DNA of 64,000 nucleotides, taken from contig JANWWS010000007.1 of assembly GCA_025055765.1 (NCBI GenBank), positions 1 through 64,000 on the forward strand, written 5' to 3'. The position numbers and the translations under genes are program-made. The notes below the pieces were generated by a model that saw only the letters and a program-made list of their open reading frames with translations, did no database searches and had not been told where the DNA came from. Positions 46,108 to 54,024 of this stretch are shown here, one piece after another (within the stretch, counting starts at the first letter, position 1; the number at the start of each line of letters is the position of its first letter). Origin of the DNA: Leptospiraceae bacterium (lineage in GTDB: Bacteria > Spirochaetota > Leptospiria > Turneriellales > Turneriellaceae).

Positions 46108-46561
46108 AATCTTTGGCTTTTTGTTGGGCATGGCAACCAAAGCAGGCCTCATGGTTTCCATTAACTAGGCGCTCCCGACTATCTCCTCGAAAGGCCTCAA
46201 ATCCCCATCCGCCTGTTTTGGCAAAGGCCTTTGTATTTTTATACATGACGGCCAAAACCTTGCGTTCTTTTTCACTGGTTATTTGGTTATCACTTGTCAC
46301 CTCAAAGAGGTCAAAGACAAGAATACTCCCATCGGGAAACGGTCCGCCTTTTTTTAAGGCTTCAAGTCCCTCGTGATTAACGTAGACATGGTGTAGACCC
46401 CCAAAGTCTTTATAGAGGGGATGGTCTTTTTTCAACTCCATGCTTTTAACATGGAAAAAGCTCCGATAGTTCTCGGGATAAGGAACCTGGTCGACAAGTG
46501 ATTTGCCGCAAGAGACAACACTCGAAACGCTTAATACGCATAAAATTTTTAACTTCTGCAT
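46082..46561 (-). CDS. Cytochrome P460-family lipoprotein
   Basis: Cytochrome P460 proteins bind haem c with an unusual lysine cross-link and oxidise hydroxylamine or bind NO. The 159-aa product starts at 46561 after AGGAGG (5 nt spacing), with a lipoprotein signal (VLSVSSVVSC). The mature part has PENYRSFFHVKSMEL and later the DLFEV block. The haem-binding motif CFGCH sits near the C terminus, followed by a short tail. P460 members have the CXXCH at this position. It is the first gene of the operon, directly behind the palindrome. Confidence 0.82.
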   Translation of the reverse strand: MQKLKILCVLSVSSVVSCGKSLVDQVPYPENYRSFFHVKSMELKKDHPLYKDFGGLHHVYVNHEGLEALKKGGPFPDGSILVFDLFEVTSDNQITSEKERKVLAVMYKNTKAFAKTGGWGFEAFRGDSRERLVNGNHEACFGCHAQQKAKDYVFSEFRP

Positions 46562-46577
46562 AGCTACCTCCTCTTTT

Positions 46578-46598
46578 ATATTTAGCAGTCCTAAATAT
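46578..46598. promoter_or_regulatory. 21-bp perfect palindrome, likely operator of the P460 operon
   Basis: ATATTTAG and CTAAATAT flank five bases (46578-46598). It falls between the minus-strand -35-like TTGACG (46606-46601) and the start of the P460 gene at 46561, covering the expected -10 region. MarR proteins bind palindromes of this size, and a MarR gene is in the same operon, so autorepression is likely. Confidence 0.65.
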
Positions 46599-46749
46599 TT
46601 CGTCAAGCTTCTTTTCCTTAATTTCCTTGATTTTCCATTAGAGATGTAGCGATAACCTGGCCCACAATGGCCACATCATGTTGGCTCATAACAAAAAAGA
46701 GATCATGGCAAAGGTTTGACACAGCAGCCTCCCCTATCATGGGCGCACC

Positions 46750-47778
46750 ATGCTTGAGCTCTGCACCATAAGCAAAGCTTTCCTGAAGGGCCAGCCTGTT
46801 TTAAAAGACATTTCCCTAAAGGTGGAAAAAGGAGAATTTCTAGCTGTTCTAGGTCCCTCTGGATGTGGAAAAACCACCCTACTGCGCATCATCGCAGGGC
46901 TTGAATATCCTGATAAAGGAGATGTTTACATAAACGGCCAAGCGATGACCCACCTGCCTGCGGAAAAACGGCCCGTAAATACGGTATTTCAAAACTACGC
47001 CCTTTTTCCACACCTAACCGTAGAAGAAAATATTGCCTTTGGCCTTAAAATCCGAAAAATAGAGAAAGCCCAAATAAGGCAAAAAGTCAAAGAAATGCTA
47101 TCTTTGGTCCACCTAGAAGGTCTGGGTAAGCGCTACCCTCATGAGTTAAGTGGAGGTCAAAAGCAACGCGTCGCCCTAGCTAGAGCCCTCATTAACGAAC
47201 CCCAACTTTTGCTCCTCGATGAACCAATGGCTGCCCTAGATGAAAGTCTACGTAAGAAAATGCAAGTAGAGCTAAAAAAACTGCAGAGGGAACTTGAACT
47301 TACCTTTGTCATGGTAACTCACGACCAAGAGGAAGCCCTAGCCATGGCTGACCGGGTCTTGCTCTTGTACAACGGCCAAATTGAGCAAGAGGGGAAACCA
47401 CATGAACTTTACTATACGCCTAAAAGTAGGTTTGCTGCAGAGTTTATTGGGCAAAATAATTTTTTTCATTTTTCCCAATTAGCTGGCCAAGAATACCAGT
47501 TTGAACTAGGTCGTTTTATCTTCACACAAAAACTTCCCCCTTCGTTTACAGCAGCCATACGACCAGAGAAAGTTCACCTAAGTACAACAAGCGTTGAAAA
47601 AAGCTATCCCGTAGAGATTAGAAATATTATCTTTCGGGGAGCCAATATTTTTTTCACAGCTGTAACTCATGATGGCTTTGAGATTCTAGGAGAGCTGCCT
47701 GCAGAGAACATCCAACTCGAAGAGGGGCAGGAAGTTTATATTCACATTCGGGAAGCTGACCTTGTTATCATAGCATGA
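46750..47778 (+). CDS. potA: ABC transporter ATPase, spermidine/putrescine (PotA) type
   Basis: The 342-aa product energises polyamine or related uptake. It has Walker A GPSGCGKTT, Q-loop VFQNYALFPH, signature LSGGQKQRVALARAL, Walker B LLLLDEPMAALD and H-loop VTHDQEEAL, followed by a C-terminal TOBE-like domain (about 230-342). It overlaps the permease gene by 4 nt. No ribosome binding site precedes the ATG. Related ATPases for iron, sulfate or thiamine look similar; the permeases favour Pot. Confidence 0.87.
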   Translation: MLELCTISKAFLKGQPVLKDISLKVEKGEFLAVLGPSGCGKTTLLRIIAGLEYPDKGDVYINGQAMTHLPAEKRPVNTVFQNYALFPHLTVEENIAFGLKIRKIEKAQIRQKVKEMLSLVHLEGLGKRYPHELSGGQKQRVALARALINEPQLLLLDEPMAALDESLRKKMQVELKKLQRELELTFVMVTHDQEEALAMADRVLLLYNGQIEQEGKPHELYYTPKSRFAAEFIGQNNFFHFSQLAGQEYQFELGRFIFTQKLPPSFTAAIRPEKVHLSTTSVEKSYPVEIRNIIFRGANIFFTAVTHDGFEILGELPAENIQLEEGQEVYIHIREADLVIIA

Positions 47779-48629
47779 GGCAAAGCTGGTTTAAATATTT
47801 CCTACTCATGCCTGGCACATTGTGGTTGGGCCTCTTTGTGGCTTTTCCTACCCTGCTTGTATTTCTTACAAGTTTTCTTTCTCGAAACACCTATGGTAGG
47901 CTACTATGGGAATTTCAAATAGACACCTACCTAAGACTTTTTCAATGGGAGGAATGGATTGTTATTTTACGCTCTCTCAAGCTTAGTCTTGAAGTTACGG
48001 TCGTGTGTCTTATAACTGGTTTTCCACTAGCTTATTATATTTCCCGAGTAAAGAAAAGCATCCAGCTTTTCTTACTCTTACTTGTGGTAATTCCATTTCT
48101 CACAAGTTCACTTGTGCGCACATATGCATGGATTACTCTTTTACAAAAAGAGGGGCTCATTAACCGACTATTACTATCTTTGGGCTGGATTGAAGAACCT
48201 CTTGAACTTCTCTATAATGAGGCCGCGGTTCTCTTGGGCATGACCTACATGTTCCTTCCTTTTATGGTTCTACCTCTATATGCTGCTCTTGAAAAGCTGG
48301 ACACCTCCCTACTTGATGCTGCTCGTGATTTAGGTGCAGGGGCCATAACCGTTTTTTTAAAAATAATTTTACCCATGAGCCGGCAAGGTATTCTGGCGGG
48401 TAGTCTCCTTGTCTTTGTGCCCTCACTAGGTTATTTTTTTATACCCGATCTTTTAGGGGGAAACCGCACTTTACTTATGAGCAATTACATAGCAACTCGC
48501 TTTAGCCAAGCCCGTGACTGGCCTTTTGGTGCTACTCTATCAGTGTTACTTATTTTGCTAACCCTGGCCTTGGTCTACCTTTTTCAGAAAAAAAACCCAA
48601 AGGACAATGCCCATGAAAAGAAGGTATAG
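47775..48629 (+). CDS. potB: Polyamine ABC transporter permease, PotB type
   Basis: The 284-aa inner-membrane protein has six membrane segments by eye. The Pot-type pattern is IPFLTSSLVRTYAWITLL, LLYNEAAVLLGMTYMFLPFMVLPLYAALEKLD, and the EAA-like coupling loop LLDAARDLGAGAITVFLKIILP. It ends VPSLGYFFIPDLLGG with DWPFGAT. It overlaps potA by 4 nt and potC by 23 nt. Confidence 0.87.
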   Translation: MRQSWFKYFLLMPGTLWLGLFVAFPTLLVFLTSFLSRNTYGRLLWEFQIDTYLRLFQWEEWIVILRSLKLSLEVTVVCLITGFPLAYYISRVKKSIQLFLLLLVVIPFLTSSLVRTYAWITLLQKEGLINRLLLSLGWIEEPLELLYNEAAVLLGMTYMFLPFMVLPLYAALEKLDTSLLDAARDLGAGAITVFLKIILPMSRQGILAGSLLVFVPSLGYFFIPDLLGGNRTLLMSNYIATRFSQARDWPFGATLSVLLILLTLALVYLFQKKNPKDNAHEKKV

Positions 48630-49404
48630 TCTTCTCGTTTATGCACTAATCCTCTACCTCTTCTTGTACCTGCCCATCATGCTCGTCGTCATATTTTCAT
48701 TTAATGAAACAAACTCACAGTCATCCTTTGAGGGCTTTTCTTTTAAGTGGTACGAAGCTCTTTTCGAAAATGAACGAGTTCTCTCTGCTGCCAGAAACAG
48801 TCTTGTCGTTGCCACTTTATCGGCAATTCTTGCCACATTCTTGGGTACCCTACTGGCTTTTGGTATGTGGCGCTACCACTTTCGGGGAAAGGGTATTCTA
48901 GAGGCTTTCTTGCATATTCCCCTGGTTTTACCTGAGGTGGTTATGGGTATCTCCTTTCTTTTGTTTTTTTCGCTTTTGGGACTAAGGCTTTCTCTTTTGA
49001 CGGTAATTCTCTCCCATGTAACCTTTGCCCTACCCTACGCTGCTCTCGTAGTGCGTTCCCAGCTCGAGCAATATGATACTACTTTAGAAGATGCAGCCCG
49101 CGATTTAGGTGCAAGTCCTCTAGAGGTTTTAGGCAAAGTGACATTGCCTATACTTATGCCTGGGATAGCTGCGGCTGTGCTCTTGTCAGTTATTTTATCT
49201 TTAGATGATGTGGTCATCAGCTTTTTTGTCTCAGGGGTAAGGGGGATGACTCTTCCTGTTAAGATTTTTTCCATGGTGCGCGCTGGCGTAAAACCCGATA
49301 TAAACGCCCTTTCTACCCTTATGCTAATAGGCACTTTTCTTTTAGCGCTTGGCGCCAAAAAACTATTTGAACATTTTGAATCAAGGCGAACCTTGGTAAA
49401 ATAA
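48607..49404 (+). CDS. potC: Polyamine ABC transporter permease, PotC type
   Basis: The 265-aa protein pairs with PotB. It has the PotC hallmarks YLYLPIMLVVIFSFN near the N terminus, then FKWYEALF, IPLVLPEVVMGISFLLFF, the coupling loop LEDAARDLGASPLEVLGKVTLP and SLDDVVISFFVSG. No substrate-binding gene (potD) follows; a phosphatase gene on the other strand overlaps the last 24 nt. Confidence 0.87.
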   Translation: MPMKRRYSLLVYALILYLFLYLPIMLVVIFSFNETNSQSSFEGFSFKWYEALFENERVLSAARNSLVVATLSAILATFLGTLLAFGMWRYHFRGKGILEAFLHIPLVLPEVVMGISFLLFFSLLGLRLSLLTVILSHVTFALPYAALVVRSQLEQYDTTLEDAARDLGASPLEVLGKVTLPILMPGIAAAVLLSVILSLDDVVISFFVSGVRGMTLPVKIFSMVRAGVKPDINALSTLMLIGTFLLALGAKKLFEHFESRRTLVK

Positions 49405-50118
49405 GATAAAGCTAATATTATCTCGGGCAAGTCCACTAAGGGCAGCTTTTAGCAAATCATCAGCAAGCTCTTCTAGGTTTTTATTTTTTTTAAGAAGATG
49501 GTGTGCAAGCTCTGGCTCAGTAAGCTCTTCGCTGAGCCCATCGGTGCAAAAAAGCAGTAAATCCCCAGTTTCTAGTAGCAATTCTTTGAATTCCACATGA
49601 TCGAGACGAAATCCTGAGACCAGTGCCTGACTCACCACATGGCGGGCAGGATGTTGTCTTGCTGCCTGCGGGGAGAGAAGTCCTTTTAAGACAAGTTCTT
49701 GCACAACCGAATGATCCTCGGTTAAGGCTTTTAAAGCACCACCTTTTAAAAGATATATCCGGCTATCACCAATCCAGGAATAAAAAAGACGGCCACCAGG
49801 TGAAATTATGCCCAAGGCTGCTGTCGTACCTAAGCGGCTATTCTGTTTTTTTTCCTCTTCGTTAAGTCTTGCCAAGGTGTTTTCATAAAGCTTGCGAAAA
49901 AATTCCTTACTAGGAAATACACCCTCGTCTACCATCTTCTCAAGGTGTTGTTGAGCAAGCTCCACAAATATCTCAGCAGCCATCCCCCCATGAGCAAGAC
50001 CGCCCATGCCATCAGCGATCGCACATAGATAGTAATTGTTTTTTTCGTAAACAAGAAGGCGATCTTCGTTTACCTCACGCACATTGCCTACATGGCTTCT
50101 TGTGGCAAAAGAAATCAC
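49381..50118 (-). CDS. PP2C-type serine/threonine phosphatase
   Basis: The 245-aa cytoplasmic product is a minimal bacterial PP2C (PrpC/Stp-like): VREVNEDRLLV, AIADGMGGLAHG, RLGTTAALGII, WIGDSRIYLL, FCTDGLSEEL and RDNISFIL, with all metal-binding Asp residues. It starts with GTG. It has no operon partner in the same direction; the tail overlaps potC by 24 nt. A matching kinase is not in the window. Confidence 0.92.
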   Translation of the reverse strand: MISFATRSHVGNVREVNEDRLLVYEKNNYYLCAIADGMGGLAHGGMAAEIFVELAQQHLEKMVDEGVFPSKEFFRKLYENTLARLNEEEKKQNSRLGTTAALGIISPGGRLFYSWIGDSRIYLLKGGALKALTEDHSVVQELVLKGLLSPQAARQHPARHVVSQALVSGFRLDHVEFKELLLETGDLLLFCTDGLSEELTEPELAHHLLKKNKNLEELADDLLKAALSGLARDNISFILFYQGSP

Positions 50119-50196
50119 AAGCTAATTATTAATATCTCGAAAAGCAAGTATTTTCTTCTGTAAGACTAAAATACAGAAGTTAAGCTTAGCCTCGAA

Positions 50197-51261
50197 CTAT
50201 ACTTTAAGACTTAGCGCCATGACAAGGTAGGGTTCGCTTGTGCGTCTTTTATCCGCATACTCAAACACAGCGTAGCGACTCACTAAGTGCGAATACTCAA
50301 GCCGCCATAAGAACTCTCTTCGTGGGCTATAGTTTATGGTAAAGCTTGATCCTAGCACCTCAAAACCTCCTACCTCCTCTGTCACCACCATAACCTCATG
50401 GGGATCACTGTAGTATTGTAGGCGAATAGCAAAATTCCATTCTTGACCTAATCCTCGCTGAAAATAAATAGCGGCACCATACCAATTTTTCCCTTTGTCT
50501 TCAATAGAGTTTTGCTCATGGCCGATATCAAAGCTCACTGCCGAGCTAAAAAGAGAAGATGTTCTGTATTCCCAAATAAAGTTATGATAAAAGCGGTATT
50601 GCTTGCCCTCGAGAGCCACATTGCCCGCAAAATTAGCATAAGAAATTTTTATCTTATCTGTAAGATGGTAAAGAATTTGGCTGCCAAGACTGCGATCCCG
50701 GTTCAAGGGGGTTATAAGTTGCCAGCCATTTAATAGGGAAAGCTGTAACTCGAGCTCTGGTAAAAGAAGCCAACCAAGACGTGCACCAGAAAAATAGTAG
50801 GGTGAATTGTCGGCCATGAGAGAGCGAGTGTAATTGGCATTTTGGTGGGAAATCCAGCTTTCATAGCCAATGTGGCTAAAGAATATTCCCATATCAAACC
50901 AAAGCCTTTCATGCAAATAATAACCCACATAAGCTTCTTGCAAATGGCGATGAGAGATTTGATTGGCAAAACGTGTCGTGATTGGCTCACCCTGGTAATT
51001 TGCATTCACCGAACTACCATATTGGAGGGCGAGACGACCTCTTAGCGAGGGGTCCTCAATGGAGAAAGCCAGATGAGCTAAATTTATTTGAAATTCCCTC
51101 GCCCTTACAGCTTGGGTAGCAAAAGACCTCTCCGAGGAAACATAGCTATAGGGTCCGGCTCCAAAGTAGCTATCTATCAAAAGCTCTGGCTTTAGGCTAA
51201 GGGAAAAACCTAGACCTGGCTGTAAGAAAGAGAATAACCCCACACAAATGTGGCGTTTCAT
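50197..51261 (-). CDS. Outer-membrane beta-barrel, porin-like
   Basis: The 354-aa product has a signal peptide (KRHICVGLFSFLQPGLGFS). It then shows repeated amphipathic strands with aromatic girdles, such as AVSFDIGHEQNSIEDKGKNWYGAAIYFQRGL and FAIRLQYYSDPHEVM. The end, LVMALSLKV, has the alternating pattern of a last strand, though without the usual terminal Phe. Its length and LAFSIEDPSLRGRLALQYG start recall phosphate-selective porin-like proteins of spirochaetes, but no ligand can be assigned. It is divergent from rplM. Confidence 0.7.
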   Translation of the reverse strand: MKRHICVGLFSFLQPGLGFSLSLKPELLIDSYFGAGPYSYVSSERSFATQAVRAREFQINLAHLAFSIEDPSLRGRLALQYGSSVNANYQGEPITTRFANQISHRHLQEAYVGYYLHERLWFDMGIFFSHIGYESWISHQNANYTRSLMADNSPYYFSGARLGWLLLPELELQLSLLNGWQLITPLNRDRSLGSQILYHLTDKIKISYANFAGNVALEGKQYRFYHNFIWEYRTSSLFSSAVSFDIGHEQNSIEDKGKNWYGAAIYFQRGLGQEWNFAIRLQYYSDPHEVMVVTEEVGGFEVLGSSFTINYSPRREFLWRLEYSHLVSRYAVFEYADKRRTSEPYLVMALSLKV

Positions 51262-51388
51262 TACCCTTTTTTCGTCACGAAATTATTCTATTTAGACAAG
51301 AAATTACGTTTTGGCCGTGGTGTGGGTCAATCCTACATTTTTGTTGACGGGCCATCTCGAGCCTCGCTCATTGCCTTAGGGGGTAGGC

Positions 51389-51838
51389 GTGGATCCTCTC
51401 TACGGACAAAAGACCACTTTCACCAAAAAAGAGGGGTGGCAGCCAAGGTGGGTAATCCTCGATGCCGAGGGTAAAACCCCTGGCAGGGTTTGCACAGAGG
51501 TTGTTCGGCGTCTCTTGGGAAAGCACATGCCGAACTACCAACCGGGTATCACCACGGGGGAATGCGTGGCTATTATCAATGCCGCGAAAATTAAACTTAC
51601 GGGTAAAAAGTTGGAACAGAAAGAGTACAAATGGCACACTGGCCACCCGGGTGGATTGAAAAGTCGTACTTTGAAAGAAGTTTTGGCCCAAGATCCTCGC
51701 AAGGTCTTTTACCGTACCTTAAAGGGAATGCTGCCCAAAACCTACCAAGCACACCATCTTATGCGTCATGTGCGGGTATTTCCAGGTCCAGAGCACAACC
51801 TACATGCCCAACATCCTGTAAAAGTCGAGCTAGTGTAA
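51389..51838 (+). CDS. rplM: 50S ribosomal protein L13
   Basis: The 149-aa product matches L13: WVILDAEGKTPGRVCTEVVRRLLGKH, the GECVAIINAAKIKLTGKK block, YKWHTGHPGGLKS and the C-terminal LRMRV-like MRHVRVFPGPEHNLHAQHP. It starts with GTG at 51389 after TTAGGGGG. rpsI follows after 3 nt, the usual rplM-rpsI pair. Confidence 0.96.
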   Translation: MDPLYGQKTTFTKKEGWQPRWVILDAEGKTPGRVCTEVVRRLLGKHMPNYQPGITTGECVAIINAAKIKLTGKKLEQKEYKWHTGHPGGLKSRTLKEVLAQDPRKVFYRTLKGMLPKTYQAHHLMRHVRVFPGPEHNLHAQHPVKVELV

Positions 51839-51841
51839 GTT

Positions 51842-52306
51842 ATGCCAGAGTCAGCGCAACCAATTTCCGCAGAAAAACCCAACGAGAATCCCACCAATTC
51901 GGGTAGCTTTAGGAATCGTGGCCCAGAAGGCTTATACACCGGCAGAAGGAAAACAGCGGTGGCACGGGTAAAGATAAAGCCTGGTAGTGGAAAAATCTTT
52001 ATTAATAAAAAAGAAATGGAATCATATTTTAGTCGAAAAGATCTATTCTATGTGGTTAAGCAACCGCTCGAGCTTTGCGGCGTAGAAAACCAGTATGACG
52101 TTTTTGCCAATGTTTATGGAGGGGGTGTACGTGGTCAAGCCGAAGCCATTCGCTTAGGCCTCGCCCGTGCTTTGGCCATAAATTTGCCAGAAAAAAGGGC
52201 TGAGCTACGTAAAGCGGGTTTCCTAACTCGTGATCCCCGTATGGTAGAAAGGAAAAAATACGGATTTCACAAAGCTAGACGAGCTACCCAATTTTCAAAA
52301 AGATAG
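51842..52306 (+). CDS. rpsI: 30S ribosomal protein S9 with an N-terminal extension
   Basis: The 154-aa product ends in the S9 hallmark ERKKYGFHKARRATQFSKR and carries YTGRRKTAVARVKIKPG and GGGVRGQAEAIRLGLARAL. Typical S9 is about 130 aa; the first 29 residues (Pro, Asn, Ser and Glu-rich) are extra and probably disordered. The ATG is 3 nt after rplM. The stop abuts the convergent STAS gene. Confidence 0.96.
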   Translation: MPESAQPISAEKPNENPTNSGSFRNRGPEGLYTGRRKTAVARVKIKPGSGKIFINKKEMESYFSRKDLFYVVKQPLELCGVENQYDVFANVYGGGVRGQAEAIRLGLARALAINLPEKRAELRKAGFLTRDPRMVERKKYGFHKARRATQFSKR

Positions 52307-52636
52307 CTATTTCATGGCATCTTCTAGTTTGTCGTATATTTTAAACAAGGCATCTAGCTTGGAAAGTTTAAGTAGCATTCTTAGGGTTTGATTTAAGTGA
52401 ATGAGCCGCAGATCACCCCCGTAACCACGCACATCCCGCAAAATAGATACAAGGCTTCCTAAAGCAGAGGAGTCTAGGTAATCCGTTTTTTCAAAGTCCA
52501 TGATAACGACATTTGGTTTGGGAGCCAAAATCTCCTGTATTTCTTCTCGAAACCTACGGGATATCGACATATCCACACGTGGCACTTCAATATGTAAGAT
52601 GACCCCGTGGGGGATTGCCTCGGCTCTTACTAGCAT
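52307..52636 (-). CDS. STAS-domain anti-sigma factor antagonist
   Basis: The 109-aa product is one STAS domain: an N-terminal beta strand ILHIEVPRVDM, NVVIMDFEKTDYLDSSALGSLVSIL with the phosphorylatable Ser of DSSALG, LRLIHLNQTLRMLLKLSKLDALF. Such proteins bind anti-sigma factors when unphosphorylated. A SpoIIE phosphatase at 16.7 kb could activate it. It meets rpsI tail to tail with no gap. Confidence 0.88.
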   Translation of the reverse strand: MLVRAEAIPHGVILHIEVPRVDMSISRRFREEIQEILAPKPNVVIMDFEKTDYLDSSALGSLVSILRDVRGYGGDLRLIHLNQTLRMLLKLSKLDALFKIYDKLEDAMK

Positions 52637-52737
52637 ATATTAATTATCGTCTTTTCACAATCTAGAAATAAGGGTTTTCTTCTATTTACGCATGAGAAAA
52701 AGATTGACATGAGTGCAAAACCAGAGGTCCATTTGGT

Positions 52738-54024
52738 ATGCGCTATCATATGTTCATAATAGTTTTTCTTTGGTCTTCCTTTCTGAGAGCCACACTTTAC
52801 CGCCAAGTCACCATTGTTTTTGTGGAAGATCCTCGGGCAGAATATTACGAGATCGAATGGCTTGAGAAAGATCCCCGCCAAGCCAAGACCAGCTCTCATA
52901 TTGAGAAAATCTACCGCTCCCCCGTGGTACGCAAAGTAAAAGCAAATTATCTTTATTTCCGCATGCGCTCTGTGGCTGGCAAAAACTATAGCCCTTGGAC
53001 TGAGCCTTATTCTCTTGCGTCTTTAACCGAGAAAATCACCTATGAAAGAGAAACACAAACAAAAGACACGGGAAAAGAAGATCAACCCTCCCAGGAACTC
53101 ACGGCAAAAGAAGGGGATGTTATGTCCACCCCAAAGCCAGAACAACCTACGGCCCAAGATACGCAGCACAAGGACTTCGTTCAAAATGAACCAAAAGCAG
53201 TTAATATAGAGAATTTCCCAAAAGAAAAACCAAACTTTAAAGACGCAGTGAAGTCCCAAACCCCACAAGAGGAAATAAAAGAAATAGAAAGTCATGTCGT
53301 TTCCCAAAACCCTGTCAATCTAGAACAACTAGCAAACGAAAGGCCACCCTACTACTCTATTAATGAAAGTGAGATAAAACCTTATGAAAAACCCATCGAT
53401 ATTACGAGTGATGGGAGCTACAACATCGCTCTCTACCGCAATCAGCTCGCAGAGAGCCAGTACCGCAATTTACGCGTGATTATGGATACCACCCCTCCCC
53501 AAACCACGGTAGGCTTTTACCAACCGGTCATTTTCGATGGTTCCCAACTGTGGATAAGCTATCACTCCCCTATTGAACTACGAGCGGAAGATAACCTTAG
53601 TGGTGTGCGAAAAATATGGTTTCGTCTTTTTGCTTCTTCCATGCCACCAGGCGATTTTGAGGAATACAGGGGCAACTTTACTTTAGAGCAAAAAAAACTC
53701 TCTGCAGATGAGCTAGTTTACATTGAATTTTATGCGGAAGATTTAGCACAAAACAAAGAAAAACTAAATCGTATCGTGCTACATGCGGATCTCAGTGCCC
53801 CTAAAATAGAAAAAGTGCATCAAAATGGGCCAAGGTATGAGATTTGGTTTCAAGAGAAAAATCCACCAGTGCGCTATGTATTATGGAAAAGTAGTGGCCA
53901 AAAAATAAAGGAGGGGGAGACGAAAAAACTTTTACTACTAGAAAATGCTGAGCCCGGTAACTATCTCATTGAATTAAAAGACAACTTTGGTAACTCAGCT
54001 CAGGAAAAGCTTACTTTACCTTAG
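52738..54024 (+). CDS. Exported protein with OmpL47-type Ig-like domain
   Basis: The 428-aa product has a short signal peptide (MFIIVFLWSSFLRATLY). A fibronectin-III-like stretch follows (YYEIEWLEKDP to YFRMRSVAGKNYSPWTEPY). Residues about 105-215 are acidic, Gln/Lys-rich and low in complexity. The C-terminal part has DTTPPQTTVGFYQPVIFDGSQLW and IELRAEDNLSGVRKIWFRLF. That is the form of Leptospira OmpL47-type domains, here followed by a second strand-rich segment. It is convergent with the FecR gene, which ends 1 nt after its stop. Confidence 0.7.
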   Translation: MRYHMFIIVFLWSSFLRATLYRQVTIVFVEDPRAEYYEIEWLEKDPRQAKTSSHIEKIYRSPVVRKVKANYLYFRMRSVAGKNYSPWTEPYSLASLTEKITYERETQTKDTGKEDQPSQELTAKEGDVMSTPKPEQPTAQDTQHKDFVQNEPKAVNIENFPKEKPNFKDAVKSQTPQEEIKEIESHVVSQNPVNLEQLANERPPYYSINESEIKPYEKPIDITSDGSYNIALYRNQLAESQYRNLRVIMDTTPPQTTVGFYQPVIFDGSQLWISYHSPIELRAEDNLSGVRKIWFRLFASSMPPGDFEEYRGNFTLEQKKLSADELVYIEFYAEDLAQNKEKLNRIVLHADLSAPKIEKVHQNGPRYEIWFQEKNPPVRYVLWKSSGQKIKEGETKKLLLLENAEPGNYLIELKDNFGNSAQEKLTLP

